A stretch of DNA of 34,111 nt from Desulfohalobiaceae bacterium (lineage in GTDB: Bacteria > Desulfobacterota > Desulfovibrionia > Desulfovibrionales > Desulfothermaceae). Below, piece after piece: positions 1 to 8,100 of the stretch. A program made the translations under genes and the position numbers. Below the pieces are notes generated by a model. It saw nothing but the letters and a program-made list of their open reading frames with translations, made no database searches and was not told the origin of the DNA. Each line of letters begins with the position of its first letter. The stretch's first letter is position 1. The stretch lies in NCBI GenBank assembly GCA_021737085.1, contig JAIPEP010000011.1, positions 1 through 34,111 on the forward strand, given 5' to 3'.

Positions 1-162
1 AGCGACCACCAGAAACGGGCCGTGAACGTGAAGGAGGCCTTTACCAGGGGAGCGGACTACATCGTTGTGGGCAGGCCAGTCATAGCCGCCGCAAACCCGC
101 GCGCCGAGGCGGAACGGATTCAGGGGTGCATACAGGATCTGTTCCCCGGGCAGGACAACTGA
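1..162 (+). CDS. pyrF: Orotidine 5'-phosphate decarboxylase, C-terminal end (partial)
   Basis: Only the last 53 codons and the TGA stop are in the window; the 5' part lies before position 1. The reading frame from base 1 begins with a D-x-QKR stretch and then reads GADYIVVGRPV, the phosphate-binding C-terminal loop typical of orotidine 5'-phosphate decarboxylase, which makes UMP in pyrimidine synthesis. The helix after it (AAANPRAEAERI) is also usual for the end of this family. The identification rests on this short C-terminal signature. The stop overlaps an ATG (TGATG at 160-164), which opens only a 22-codon frame. Confidence 0.85.
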   Translation, partial: SDHQKRAVNVKEAFTRGADYIVVGRPVIAAANPRAEAERIQGCIQDLFPGQDN

Positions 163-226
163 TGCCCGGACAGACTCAGAATCCAACCCCTTGGCCGGAA
201 AAAAAGATCACCGCGAGCCCGTATCC

Positions 227-466
227 ATGACCCGACTGATCAAAGGCCTGAAGATCTTTGCCGCCGTCTGGGCGGTGCTTATCACCCTCTCCTTCGCTAT
301 AGGAGCCATAACTCTCTGGCTGAGCGAAGGCTTTCTCCACTTGGCCCGATCCTTCAATCCCCTGAATATGCAGAACGTGATGATCCTGGCCTTCTCCTAC
401 GCCCCAGCTGTGGTGGGCTATATCCTGGCGGACGTTCTCGGAGGCAGCGAGAACGGGGATAGCTAA
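227..466 (+). CDS. Small two-helix membrane protein, unknown function
   Basis: This encodes 79 residues from ATG 227. Two hydrophobic segments (about residues 9-31 and 45-67, with FAAVWAVLITLSFAIGA in the first and an FSYAPAVVGYILA stretch in the second) suggest two membrane helices, so it probably sits in the inner membrane. I do not recognise the family. The start is uncertain. A TTG at 191 would add 12 residues, and neither start has a clear ribosome binding site. A 22-codon frame starting at the pyrF stop (ATG 162, with AGGAC upstream) ends in a TGA that overlaps ATG 227 as ATGA. Translational coupling through a mini-ORF, or a frameshift that split one roughly 100-residue protein, are both possible. 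Confidence 0.55.
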   Translation: MTRLIKGLKIFAAVWAVLITLSFAIGAITLWLSEGFLHLARSFNPLNMQNVMILAFSYAPAVVGYILADVLGGSENGDS

Positions 467-480
467 AGCCGCCCCTTGTC

Positions 481-1392
481 CTACGCGCTCAATAGCCCGC
501 AGAAAAGATACAGCCCCAGAGCGGAATCAAGTATCCAGGTAAGGATACAGACAGTGATCACGCTACCCTTGAGACGGAGTGGATGCGGGTTCCGAAGAAC
601 GCGGCTACTGAGCCAGACCAGGGCCAAAGCTGCAAAAGCAGCCACAGCCATGGCGATCAGGACATAGCCAGACAGGTCCTGTGGATGCAATACAGCCCAT
701 CCGATCCCCAGCGCCGCCGGCAGAGGCAGCACCATAGCCCATTTGGCCGCCCCTCGCAGTGCGAAGCGATAGTAGTCCCTGCCGAAGTCGTCCTTCTCCC
801 TGCGCAGGAGGAGATACCCCATTCCCGCGGCTCCGGCCGCGCCGATGCCGTTCAGGACCACTCCGGCCCACGCCGGCCATACAGCCCATGTGGCCGGTAC
901 CCATGCTCCGCCCCAGAGTGGAGCGGTTTGGGGCCAGGCGAAAAGGGTCCAGGCCAGAAAGATATTCAGGCAGCCATAGAGCCCCCCTAGCAGGCCAAGC
1001 AGGCTCACCGCTCCCAGGAAACGACGCAGGGGCTTGTTGTGACCAAGCGAGACCCAGGAAGCAGAATAAACAGCCATTCCCAGCAATCCGCCCAGAAGGG
1101 GGAAAAGGACCACCCCAAAAACACGGCAGCCCGGGTAGAAGTCCCAGCCCAGGGAATATCCGGCCTGTATGGAGCCCCAGAAAATCCCGGGGACAATCAA
1201 GATCAGGAAGAGGATGAGGGCCTTGGCTCCCATAGCGCTTTGCTGCTGCCCGAACTTATCCCAGAATTTTTTTCCGCCCAGCCCGCAGATCGCCTCTGCC
1301 AGGCAAGCCGTGACTGCGGCTCCGGGTACAAGGCTACCCACGAATATCAGTATTCCGAGGTATCCGCTTAGTGCGAGGGTTGTCGCCTCCAT
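481..1392 (-). CDS. Polytopic membrane protein, unknown function
   Basis: This encodes 303 residues when started at the ATG at 1392, just before the first hydrophobic segment. The open frame runs further upstream to 1530, but that extension is not membrane-like and is probably non-coding. About eight hydrophobic stretches of 18-25 residues span nearly the whole length, separated by short loops, one of which is charged (LLRREKDDFGRDYY). It is Trp/Gly/Ala rich and has no recognised catalytic motif or heme-binding CxxCH. It converges with the small membrane-protein gene (15 bp between stops) and diverges from dprA. The heavy TM content resembles quinol-interacting or transporter-like proteins, but no function should be assigned. 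Confidence 0.65.
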   Translation of the reverse strand: MEATTLALSGYLGILIFVGSLVPGAAVTACLAEAICGLGGKKFWDKFGQQQSAMGAKALILFLILIVPGIFWGSIQAGYSLGWDFYPGCRVFGVVLFPLLGGLLGMAVYSASWVSLGHNKPLRRFLGAVSLLGLLGGLYGCLNIFLAWTLFAWPQTAPLWGGAWVPATWAVWPAWAGVVLNGIGAAGAAGMGYLLLRREKDDFGRDYYRFALRGAAKWAMVLPLPAALGIGWAVLHPQDLSGYVLIAMAVAAFAALALVWLSSRVLRNPHPLRLKGSVITVCILTWILDSALGLYLFCGLLSA

Positions 1393-1575
1393 GTCAGCAC
1401 TCCATCCGCATATCCCTTGTTTACCCCTCTTCGAAAGGAATACCTTAAGGCTCAGGGCATTGCAAAAAGGGGGCTTCTCCAATATGATATTGCAGTTAAT
1501 CCTGAATGGAGCCGCCTTTCCGGGGCTCACCGGCCTAGCTAGTGCCCGAATGGAAAATAGCTAAAGGGAAGTGCC

Positions 1576-2730
1576 GTGAACGAGGCAAAGCGTCCATCCA
1601 CAGATAACGATTTCTGGGCCAGTCTGATGTTGGCCCATACTCCCGGCTTGGGGCCGGCAGCAGGCAAGCGCCTGCTCGAGCACTACGGGACTGCCGAGCA
1701 TGCGGCGCACAACGTCGATGGCTGGCCCTCCCGGGCAATAGCGGAGCGCAATGTAGCAGACAATTTCCGGCAAGAAAAGTGGCGCGAGGGTGCGGAAGCC
1801 GAATGGGAGCTTGCCCTGCGCGGGAACATGTCGGTAATCACCTATTCCGACCCCCGCTATCCGGACCGCCTGCGGCACATCTCCGATCCACCCCTATATC
1901 TCTATTATACGGGTAATACTGAACTTTTCCACGCGCCCTGCATTGCTGTAGTCGGCTCCAGGAACTACAGCCCCCAAGGGGCGGAAATAACGGGAGAAAT
2001 CTGCCGAGAGCTTTCCTCCCAAGGGATGGGGATTGTTTCGGGCTTTGCCTGGGGAATCGACCGCATAGCCCATAAAAGCGCTCTGGCCGAAAAGGGCGGA
2101 ACAGCCGCAGTGCTAGGCACAGGGCTCGACCTGATCTACCCGGCCCGCAACGAGGACCTCTGGCAGAGCATGCGCTCCACCGGCTTGATCCTGACTGAGT
2201 TCAGCCCTGGAACGCGGCCCGAGGCCCACAATTTCCCCCGCAGAAACCGGATCATAAGCGGCCTCTGTCTGGGCGTGCTCGTGGCTGAGGCTGCCAAGAA
2301 CAGCGGGAGCCTTATTACCGCCCAGTATGCCCTGGAACAGAACAGAGAAGTCTTCGCCGTCCCCGGCTCCCCGAAACAGCGCTCCTTTGCCGGATGCAAC
2401 GACCTGATTAAGCGAGGAGCCGTGCTCACCCGCTCCGCGGAGGACATTTTCCGGGAAATCGAGCCCATGCTCGAGGAATGGGTCTCCGGCCCAGAACTGA
2501 CCGATCCGGAACCCGAAGACAGCTGGGATGCCGCGCCAGAGATACCCGATCTCTCAGACCGGGAGCAGGAGCTGATTCAGGCCATGAGCCCGGGTAATCC
2601 GATGCATATCGACTCCTTAACCCGGAATCTGGACTGGAGCAGCAGCCGCACCAGCCAGACCTTGCTCGGTCTGGAGCTCAAGGGCGTAGTGAGCCGGCAG
2701 GACGGAATGCATTATACCCTGCTACGCTAG
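1576..2730 (+). CDS. dprA: DNA-processing protein DprA (Smf)
   Basis: This 384-residue protein starts at GTG 1576 with an AAGGGAAG ribosome site at 1564-1571. DprA binds single-stranded DNA and loads RecA during natural transformation and related recombination. Residues 1-60 form the N-terminal helical (HhH/SAM-like) region with PGLGPAAG. Residues about 118-295 are the Rossmann-like core, with VVGSRNYSPQG (125-135), the GSR and SGFAWGIDRIAH signatures (155-166), GTGLDLIYP, and the conserved stretch FPRRNRIISGL (220-230) followed by SGSLITAQYALEQNREVFAVPG. The C-terminal 60 residues look like the winged-helix (DML1-like) domain of many DprA proteins. Length is normal. The recombinase gene follows 55 bp downstream, probably in the same transcript. 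Confidence 0.95.
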   Translation: MNEAKRPSTDNDFWASLMLAHTPGLGPAAGKRLLEHYGTAEHAAHNVDGWPSRAIAERNVADNFRQEKWREGAEAEWELALRGNMSVITYSDPRYPDRLRHISDPPLYLYYTGNTELFHAPCIAVVGSRNYSPQGAEITGEICRELSSQGMGIVSGFAWGIDRIAHKSALAEKGGTAAVLGTGLDLIYPARNEDLWQSMRSTGLILTEFSPGTRPEAHNFPRRNRIISGLCLGVLVAEAAKNSGSLITAQYALEQNREVFAVPGSPKQRSFAGCNDLIKRGAVLTRSAEDIFREIEPMLEEWVSGPELTDPEPEDSWDAAPEIPDLSDREQELIQAMSPGNPMHIDSLTRNLDWSSSRTSQTLLGLELKGVVSRQDGMHYTLLR

Positions 2731-2785
2731 CAAGGCGGGAAAAATCTTTCCCTTGCTGTGTTGCTTCAACAAGAGGATGACTGTC

Positions 2786-3709
2786 ATGACCCGGGCTAAA
2801 GAGAATGAACCCCAAGCGGTACAGTCCTTTCTGGACTTCCTCTCGGCCCAAAAGGGGCTCTCCCCTTCCAGCCTCTCCGCTTACGGCCTCGATCTGGCTC
2901 AATTCCGCGACTATCTCCGCCAACAGGATGAGCCCGATCTGCACCACCCGCATCGAATCCGGCGCAAGCACATCTACGGCTTCATTCGCGATCTGCACCG
3001 CAAAAGGCTAAGCCGACGCTCCATAGGGAGAAAGCTCTCCAGCCTGCGCAGCTTCTTCCGCTACTGCCGCCGCAACGAGCTCATTTCCGAAGACCCCTCC
3101 AGCGGCGTCCCCAATCCCCGACAAAAACAGCCGCAGCCCCGATTTCTCAATCCCGATCAAGCCAAGGCCCTGCTGGATTCGGATGTCGAACCGGATCCGC
3201 GGAGCCAGCGGGACCTCGCCCTCAGCGAGCTCCTCTACGGCTCGGGCCTTCGGATTAGCGAGGCACTCGGGCTGGATCTGGGCGATGTGGATCCCGGCAG
3301 GGGAATCCTCCGTGTTCAAGGCAAGGGCAAAAAGGAGCGCCTGGTCCCCTTGACAAACAAGAGCCTTGAACGCCTGCGCGCCTACCTGGAAATCAGACAG
3401 GCCTTCGGACCCGATTCCGGGGAGACCGCGCTCTTCCTCGGCCAGAGGGGCAAGCGGTTGCAACGCCGTCAGGCCAACCGGATCATTTCCCGGCTCTCAA
3501 GCTCCGCCGGGGTGCAGGAGTCTATCAGTCCCCACACACTGAGGCACAGCTTCGCCACCCATCTCTTGGAGGGAGGGGCGGATCTTCGTTCCGTACAAGA
3601 GCTCCTGGGCCACGCCAGGCTCTCCGCAACCCAGCGCTACACCCATCTGAGCCTGGCCCGCCTTACCCGGATATACGACGACACGCATCCACGCTCCGGG
3701 AACAAATGA
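2786..3709 (+). CDS. xerC: XerC/XerD-type tyrosine recombinase
   Basis: This encodes 307 residues from ATG 2786, chosen because AGAGG (2772-2776) sits at proper distance; an ATG at 2777 directly abuts that site. Residues 8-100 form the N-terminal core-binding SAM-like domain (SFLDFLSAQKGLS, RRKHIYGFI). The catalytic domain has the expected set: R156 in YGSGLRISEAL, K180 in GKGKKERLVPL, H250 and R253 in SPHTLRHSFATHLL, H276 in LLGHARLS, and nucleophile Y285 in QRYTHLS. Such enzymes resolve chromosome dimers at dif with a partner. The length and the spacing of motifs are those of XerC/XerD rather than of a phage integrase. The choice of xerC over xerD is based on its position behind dprA and is not certain. 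Confidence 0.88.
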   Translation: MTRAKENEPQAVQSFLDFLSAQKGLSPSSLSAYGLDLAQFRDYLRQQDEPDLHHPHRIRRKHIYGFIRDLHRKRLSRRSIGRKLSSLRSFFRYCRRNELISEDPSSGVPNPRQKQPQPRFLNPDQAKALLDSDVEPDPRSQRDLALSELLYGSGLRISEALGLDLGDVDPGRGILRVQGKGKKERLVPLTNKSLERLRAYLEIRQAFGPDSGETALFLGQRGKRLQRRQANRIISRLSSSAGVQESISPHTLRHSFATHLLEGGADLRSVQELLGHARLSATQRYTHLSLARLTRIYDDTHPRSGNK

Positions 3710-3780
3710 CCCCGCAGACCCGGATAGCGCCTCTTTCCTCTTCCCCTTTTCCTTACCTGTCGAGCCTCCCAGCGCGTAAT

Positions 3781-3809
3781 TTGCTATATCCGCAAAAATG
3801 GTGTACAAT
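3781..3809 (+). promoter_or_regulatory. Putative sigma70-type promoter
   Basis: TTGCTA (3781-3786), a 17-base spacer, and TACAAT (3804-3809). It is the best promoter-like pair in the 269-base gap before the 580-residue gene, and would give an untranslated leader of about 160 bases. It was found by eye only. Confidence 0.45.
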
Positions 3810-3978
3810 TTCTATGATTGAATGAAACCTGTTTACTTGGTTATGTATCGCGGCTAGACGCAGACAGGCTGATAACTCGTTGTATTGGGGTATGATCAGC
3901 CGGGACGCCCCCTTTTTGGCATAGACGGCCTTTTCCCAATTGTAGAGCCGCTCAACTTTCATTCCTTGATATTAGGTA

Positions 3979-5721
3979 ATGGCCTTTTCCTGGCAAGATG
4001 CATTCTCGCAAGCCCCGGGCTACCTGTGGAAGGAGAGGACCAAGCTCGCTTTCCCCTCCTCATTCAGTGTGCTGGAAAACCTGAAACAATATCTGGACAT
4101 TGTTCACATCAAGCACTGCCTGCTGAAACCATACTGGGAGATCCCAGACTTCCCCTTGGTCGCGCCCCAGGAGCTTTTACCCTCTTTTGAGTCCAATCTC
4201 TACGAGTACCCTTCCATTTCCGGATTCAGCCTCGTGGTCCTGGATCGGGCCATCGATTATTTCCAGGAAATCTTTCAATTCGATCTGCTCCACTGTGTGG
4301 AAGACGCCCTGCGCAACGTCAACGGTCCGGCCTCCGCCTTCGAGCCGAGCATTATCCAGTACAACAAGTCCATTCTGGAGAGCAGGCTACCCAAACACCT
4401 GCAGGACAGGGTCAAAAAGGATCTGGAGGGCGAACGTATCACCGATATCCAGAACTACCCGCAGATACTGCCCTTTATCCTCAATATGGACAGAGGCCAT
4501 GTCATGGCCAAGAACGCCGCGGGAGACTTCTATCTCTCCGGAATTTATGCCTCCTTCCCCTCGGACCTCGATACCGAGCTGAAACGCTTCGGCCTGCGGA
4601 TAGGCAAATTCAAGTCCGGGGACAACAAACTCTACGAGGTCAACCGCCATTTCGTCTATCAGTTCCTGATGGAGCTCTACGGCTTTCCCATCGCCTCGGA
4701 GCGGCGCACTTCCGCCGCCCTCTTCGCCAGACGCCTGTTCAAAAGTGGCGAGGACTTTTTGATCAGGGTCCTGGGAAAGTCGGACAGGACCTTGACCACC
4801 TTGTACTCCACACCGGAGGCCACACAATATCCCCAACTGGAAAAGACGGCCCTTGTCCGTCTGGACAAGAGCCAAAAGGATCAGCTACGTCAACTAAGAA
4901 GGGGCGGCTTCCTCATCGAAGGAGATCAGCCCGCTGTCATCCTCAAGGTCTCCTACAAGCAACATAAGTATGATCCCAACAACATCCGGACGGACAGGGC
5001 ACTTTCCATTAGCAAACAACAGGTAGTGCACCCAGTGACCGGGGCTGTGTGGTCCAACGTGAACATCATCAAGGACACCACCCTGATGACCTATATCCTC
5101 AATGATATCGTCAAAGGGGAGTATCAGGGACGGGTCCGCTACAAGCGCAACGAGATTGTGGAGAATACCGACACCCACGAAAAAAGGCTCAAATTCCTCT
5201 CCTCCTGGCTCAAGAAGCATCAGCGCCGGATCCTCAGTTACTCGGAGGAATTCTATCACGGCGTAACCAAAGTCCTGAACAACTACCTGCAGAACAAGGA
5301 TTATCAAAACGACTTCCTGTCGCTCTATCCTCTGTATAAGGAAGTTTGCGAACAGTACAGTTATATCCAGCTGGCACGCAAGATCAAACTACTGGAAGAC
5401 ATCTCGCGCAGATACTATAAAGGCACTCGACTCAACTACAAGCAAATGCTCACGAACGCCTGCCAGATACTCCACGATCTCAAGTTTGAGGTGGCCCGCT
5501 ACTTCCCCAATATCGTGGATCAGCTCATAAACATTGTGGAACGAATGCTCAACGACCGCTATCTGCAAAAGAAATACATTTACCCGAATCCAGAAACTCT
5601 TACTCCTTACGGACAATCCATTCGCAAGCTCTACGGCAGGGTAGTGAGTCTGCTGGACGACTTCCGTTCTATCCGGAATACCCAAAGGAACAAAGCCATA
5701 TCCGACAAGGGGCCCAACTAG
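3979..5721 (+). CDS. Conserved-looking hypothetical protein, 580 residues
   Basis: I do not recognise this family. The protein is soluble in appearance: no signal peptide, no long hydrophobic segment, many Tyr, Leu, Lys and Arg residues, and a helical charged C-terminal half (about residues 400-580, with KRLKFLSSWLKKHQRRIL and several YY/RY motifs). Codon use matches the neighbouring genes, so it is likely real. An in-frame TAG lies at 3973-3975, so ATG 3979 is the earliest start; the nearby AGG is only two bases away, a weak ribosome site. It stands alone with its own promoter-like sequence. The TAG stop is at the exact junction with a 144-bp repeat element; base T belongs to the flank and AG to the element. 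Confidence 0.75.
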   Translation: MAFSWQDAFSQAPGYLWKERTKLAFPSSFSVLENLKQYLDIVHIKHCLLKPYWEIPDFPLVAPQELLPSFESNLYEYPSISGFSLVVLDRAIDYFQEIFQFDLLHCVEDALRNVNGPASAFEPSIIQYNKSILESRLPKHLQDRVKKDLEGERITDIQNYPQILPFILNMDRGHVMAKNAAGDFYLSGIYASFPSDLDTELKRFGLRIGKFKSGDNKLYEVNRHFVYQFLMELYGFPIASERRTSAALFARRLFKSGEDFLIRVLGKSDRTLTTLYSTPEATQYPQLEKTALVRLDKSQKDQLRQLRRGGFLIEGDQPAVILKVSYKQHKYDPNNIRTDRALSISKQQVVHPVTGAVWSNVNIIKDTTLMTYILNDIVKGEYQGRVRYKRNEIVENTDTHEKRLKFLSSWLKKHQRRILSYSEEFYHGVTKVLNNYLQNKDYQNDFLSLYPLYKEVCEQYSYIQLARKIKLLEDISRRYYKGTRLNYKQMLTNACQILHDLKFEVARYFPNIVDQLINIVERMLNDRYLQKKYIYPNPETLTPYGQSIRKLYGRVVSLLDDFRSIRNTQRNKAISDKGPN

Positions 5722-5863
5722 TGCTTGGACGAAAACTCACCCACCTACTTCGTCGCTGCAAAATTTTGAAATCCTCATGTATTAATATACACTGCGGTTT
5801 CAAAATTTCGTCTCCTTGTATCTGGGCAAGTTTACGTCCAATCACGGTTTGCGGTCAGGCACT
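5720..5863 (-). mobile_element. 144-bp palindromic MITE-like element, copy 1
   Basis: This is the reverse-oriented copy of a 144-bp sequence also found at 7955 and 26236. It differs from copy 3 at about three positions by eye. Its ends are imperfect inverted repeats (AGTGCTTGGACGAAAAC against AGTGCCTGACCG-AAAC), and it contains an inner perfect inverted repeat AAATTTTGAAA/TTTCAAAATTT around an AT-rich centre. The 4-base AACT flanks it on both sides (5716-5719 and 5864-5867), consistent with a target-site duplication. It has no open frame, so it would have to be moved by a transposase encoded elsewhere. Confidence 0.85.
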
Positions 5864-5972
5864 AACTAGTGCCGTGTCTTATAAGTTCTGTCTCAAATAG
5901 TGGGTGAGGAATAGTTTCCGGAGGGAAACTGTTCTGTATTACTGTGCAATCCTTACCAAGGAAGGTTGCCCT

Positions 5973-6572
5973 ATGTTTTGCCCCAAATGCAACTACACCA
6001 GCTTCGACCATCTTCCCACCTGCCCCAAATGCGCTTTCGACTGGAGCGAACAGAAAAAGATTTTCAACATGGAGTGGATGGTGCCTGCGGCCACGGAGGG
6101 AATAAACATTTTCAAGCCCTCGACACCAGGAAAAGCGGAAACCACAGAGCAGCCCGAAGGGTCGCCTAAAGGCTCTGCCGCGCAGGTCTCCGGGACACAA
6201 GCTTCGGAGGAAGAAATCTCTCTCGAGGAATCGGATCTGGAGCCCTTGCAGGGCGAGGCTTCCCTGTCGGGAACAGACGGCGAGCAGAGCGATGTAGATG
6301 AAGAGATCGAATCCTCGGAGTTGGAGGGGGTTTTCTCCGATCCGAGCCTTGGAGCTGAAACTTCGTCGGAAGAGGAGATATCCTTAGAGGGCGAAGAGGA
6401 GGAGCCGGTTTTGGATATCGAGATCGACGAGCTTGGCTCTGCAGAGGAAGAGGCCACCGCAGACAGCGAAGCCGTGGATCAGGACGACCTCGATCTAGAC
6501 CTCACCTCCATACTCGACGATATTGAAGGCGAAGAGGGGGAAAACAAGTCCGGCAAAAAAAAGCAGTCCTAG
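5973..6572 (+). CDS. Zinc-ribbon protein with a long acidic tail
   Basis: This encodes 199 residues from ATG 5973, which has AAGGAAGG seven bases upstream; a longer in-frame GTG start at 5904 is less likely. Residues 3-20 form a CPKC-x10-CPKC-type zinc ribbon (MFCPKCNY... TCPKCAFDW), followed by a short basic/aromatic linker containing NMEWMVP. From about residue 60 to the end it is dominated by Glu, Asp and Ser with short repeats such as SEEEISLE and ends in a basic KSGKKKQS tail. The tail is likely disordered. A zinc-ribbon N-terminus with an acidic low-complexity tail occurs in several unrelated hypothetical proteins, so no role is assigned. It lies between repeat copy 1 and rarA on the same strand. 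Confidence 0.75.
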   Translation: MFCPKCNYTSFDHLPTCPKCAFDWSEQKKIFNMEWMVPAATEGINIFKPSTPGKAETTEQPEGSPKGSAAQVSGTQASEEEISLEESDLEPLQGEASLSGTDGEQSDVDEEIESSELEGVFSDPSLGAETSSEEEISLEGEEEEPVLDIEIDELGSAEEEATADSEAVDQDDLDLDLTSILDDIEGEEGENKSGKKKQS

Positions 6573-6715
6573 ACCGGAATTCTCGGGAGCTTTTCCCTAC
6601 ACCGGAAAGTCCAGAAATCCCCTTTTCCCTTCGCATAACCGGATTGCCTTCTGCGTTCAGCACAGCGGGGAACAAGCGCCTCAATCCGCCAAGGCGCTGA
6701 AGGAGGCTCAAGGAC

Positions 6716-7948
6716 TTGAGCGAAGACAAACCCCTGGCGGAAATCCTGCGGCCCACGGAATTCTCCGAGTTCATCGGCCAACAGGAGGTCCAGAATAAGC
6801 TGACCAACCTCCTGGAACAGAAGCGGTTGCCCAGCATCCTCTTCTACGGTCCCCCGGGCAGCGGGAAGTCCACCGCTGCCCTCCTTTTGGCCCGGAAACT
6901 GAACAAGGATTTCGTGCGAGTCAGTGCGCCGGAGACCGGACTCTCCGATCTGCGGGCTCAGCTGGCGCAGAGCGACACCCTGATCTTGGACGAAATCCAC
7001 CGCTTCAGCAAGACACAGCAGGATTTCTTTCTTCCCCATCTGGAGGCCGGCCGCATCACCCTGCTGGCCTCCACGACGGAAAATCCGTCCTTCTCCGTGA
7101 CCAATCAGCTCCTCTCCCGCCTGCTCCTTTTACGCCTCAACCCCCTGAGCAAGGAGGAACTGCGCTCCATTGGCGAACGGGCCCGGCAATACCTCCAGCT
7201 GAATCTGCCCCAGAACAGCCTGGATCAGATCATCTCCGTCTCCATGGGAGACGCCAGAACCTTCCTCAACTTTCTGGAATACTGCCGGAATCTGCCACCC
7301 GAAAGCCTGGAGCCGGAAAACATCGCCAAGGTGCTACCCGAAATCGTGCAACGGGGCGATCGCGACGGGGACAGCCACTACGAGCTCGCCTCCGCCCTGA
7401 TCAAATCCATCCGGGGCAGCGACCCCGATGCCTCCCTGTACTATCTGGCCAGTATGCTGGAGCGGGGCGAGGACCCGCGCTTCATCTGCCGCAGGCTCAT
7501 CCTCTCCGCCTCTGAGGACGTAGGCCTAGCCGATCCGGAGGGGCTCAACCTGGCGGTCTCCTGCCTCCAGGCGGTGGAAACCGTGGGCATGCCGGAAGGG
7601 TTCATCCCCCTGGCGGAAACGGTCACCTATCTCGCCCTGGCCCCCAAGAGCAACTCCGCCTATTCCGCATACCTCGCAGCCCAGAAGGAGATCCGCAAGA
7701 ACGGGATCAAGCCCGTGCCCCTGCATCTGCGCAACCCCGCATCCGGGCTGCAGCGCAAGTGGGGCTACGGGCAGGATTACAAATATCCGCACGCCTACCC
7801 CGGAGCCTGGGTAAAGCAGGAGTACCTCCCGGAGGAGGTCAGGGGCAAGACCTTCTATCAGCCCAAGGACCAAGGTCGGGAGCCCCGCCTTTTCCTCTGG
7901 CTGAAACAGAAGCTGCGCTCGGGCAGCAAAAAGCGGGGCTCGGAGTAA
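6716..7948 (+). CDS. rarA: Replication-associated recombination AAA+ ATPase RarA (MgsA)
   Basis: This encodes 410 residues from TTG 6716, with AAGGAGG at 6700-6706. RarA is a clamp-loader-like AAA+ ATPase that acts at stalled replication forks. Visible motifs are [13 protein letters not shown] (11-23), Walker A GPPGSGKS (45-52), Walker [10 protein letters not shown] (89-97), sensor 1 STTENPSF (119-126) and arginine-finger LLSRL (132-136). The C-terminal half carries the RarA tetramerisation part, with [25 protein letters not shown]-type sequence, [11 protein letters not shown], and the YKYPH...W ending typical of the family. It is slightly shorter than the common 430-450 residues because the segment before Walker B is compact. 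It converges on icd, with repeat copy 2 between them. Confidence 0.93.
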   Translation: MSEDKPLAEILRPTEFSEFIGQQEVQNKLTNLLEQKRLPSILFYGPPGSGKSTAALLLARKLNKDFVRVSAPETGLSDLRAQLAQSDTLILDEIHRFSKTQQDFFLPHLEAGRITLLASTTENPSFSVTNQLLSRLLLLRLNPLSKEELRSIGERARQYLQLNLPQNSLDQIISVSMGDARTFLNFLEYCRNLPPESLEPENIAKVLPEIVQRGDRDGDSHYELASALIKSIRGSDPDASLYYLASMLERGEDPRFICRRLILSASEDVGLADPEGLNLAVSCLQAVETVGMPEGFIPLAETVTYLALAPKSNSAYSAYLAAQKEIRKNGIKPVPLHLRNPASGLQRKWGYGQDYKYPHAYPGAWVKQEYLPEEVRGKTFYQPKDQGREPRLFLWLKQKLRSGSKKRGSE

Positions 7949-7954
7949 CCGGCG

Positions 7955-8098
7955 GGTGCCTGACCGAAAACTGTGATTGGACGTAAACTAGCCCAGATAC
8001 GAGGAGACGAAATTTTGAAACCGCAGTGTATATTAATACATGAGGATTTCAAAATTTTGCAGCGACGAAGTAGATGGGTGAGTTTTCGTCCAAGCACT
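7955..8098 (+). mobile_element. 144-bp palindromic MITE-like element, copy 2
   Basis: This copy has the same length as copies 1 and 3 and about five differences from copy 3. It fills the gap between the convergent rarA and icd genes, ending two bases before the icd stop codon. The left terminal base is G instead of A and no flanking duplication is seen (GGCG left, AGCT right), so its left edge seems to have decayed or the flank was altered. The long internal inverted repeat is intact, so it could also serve as a transcription terminator for both genes; this last point is inference. Confidence 0.85.
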
Positions 8099-8100
8099 AG

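Noticed and set aside
162-230. 22-codon ORF starting at the pyrF stop
   Set aside because: It has a fair ribosome site and an ATGA overlap, but the peptide shows no recognisable features; kept only as a remark on the downstream gene.
3753-3962. 69-codon minus-strand ORF between xerC and the 580-residue gene
   Set aside because: It covers the promoter-like region, has no clear ribosome site and no recognisable motif.
5716-5721. MITE copy 1 truncating the 580-residue gene
   Set aside because: Removing the element and one AACT copy restores AAC TAG from the right flank, so the stop codon would be there without the insertion.
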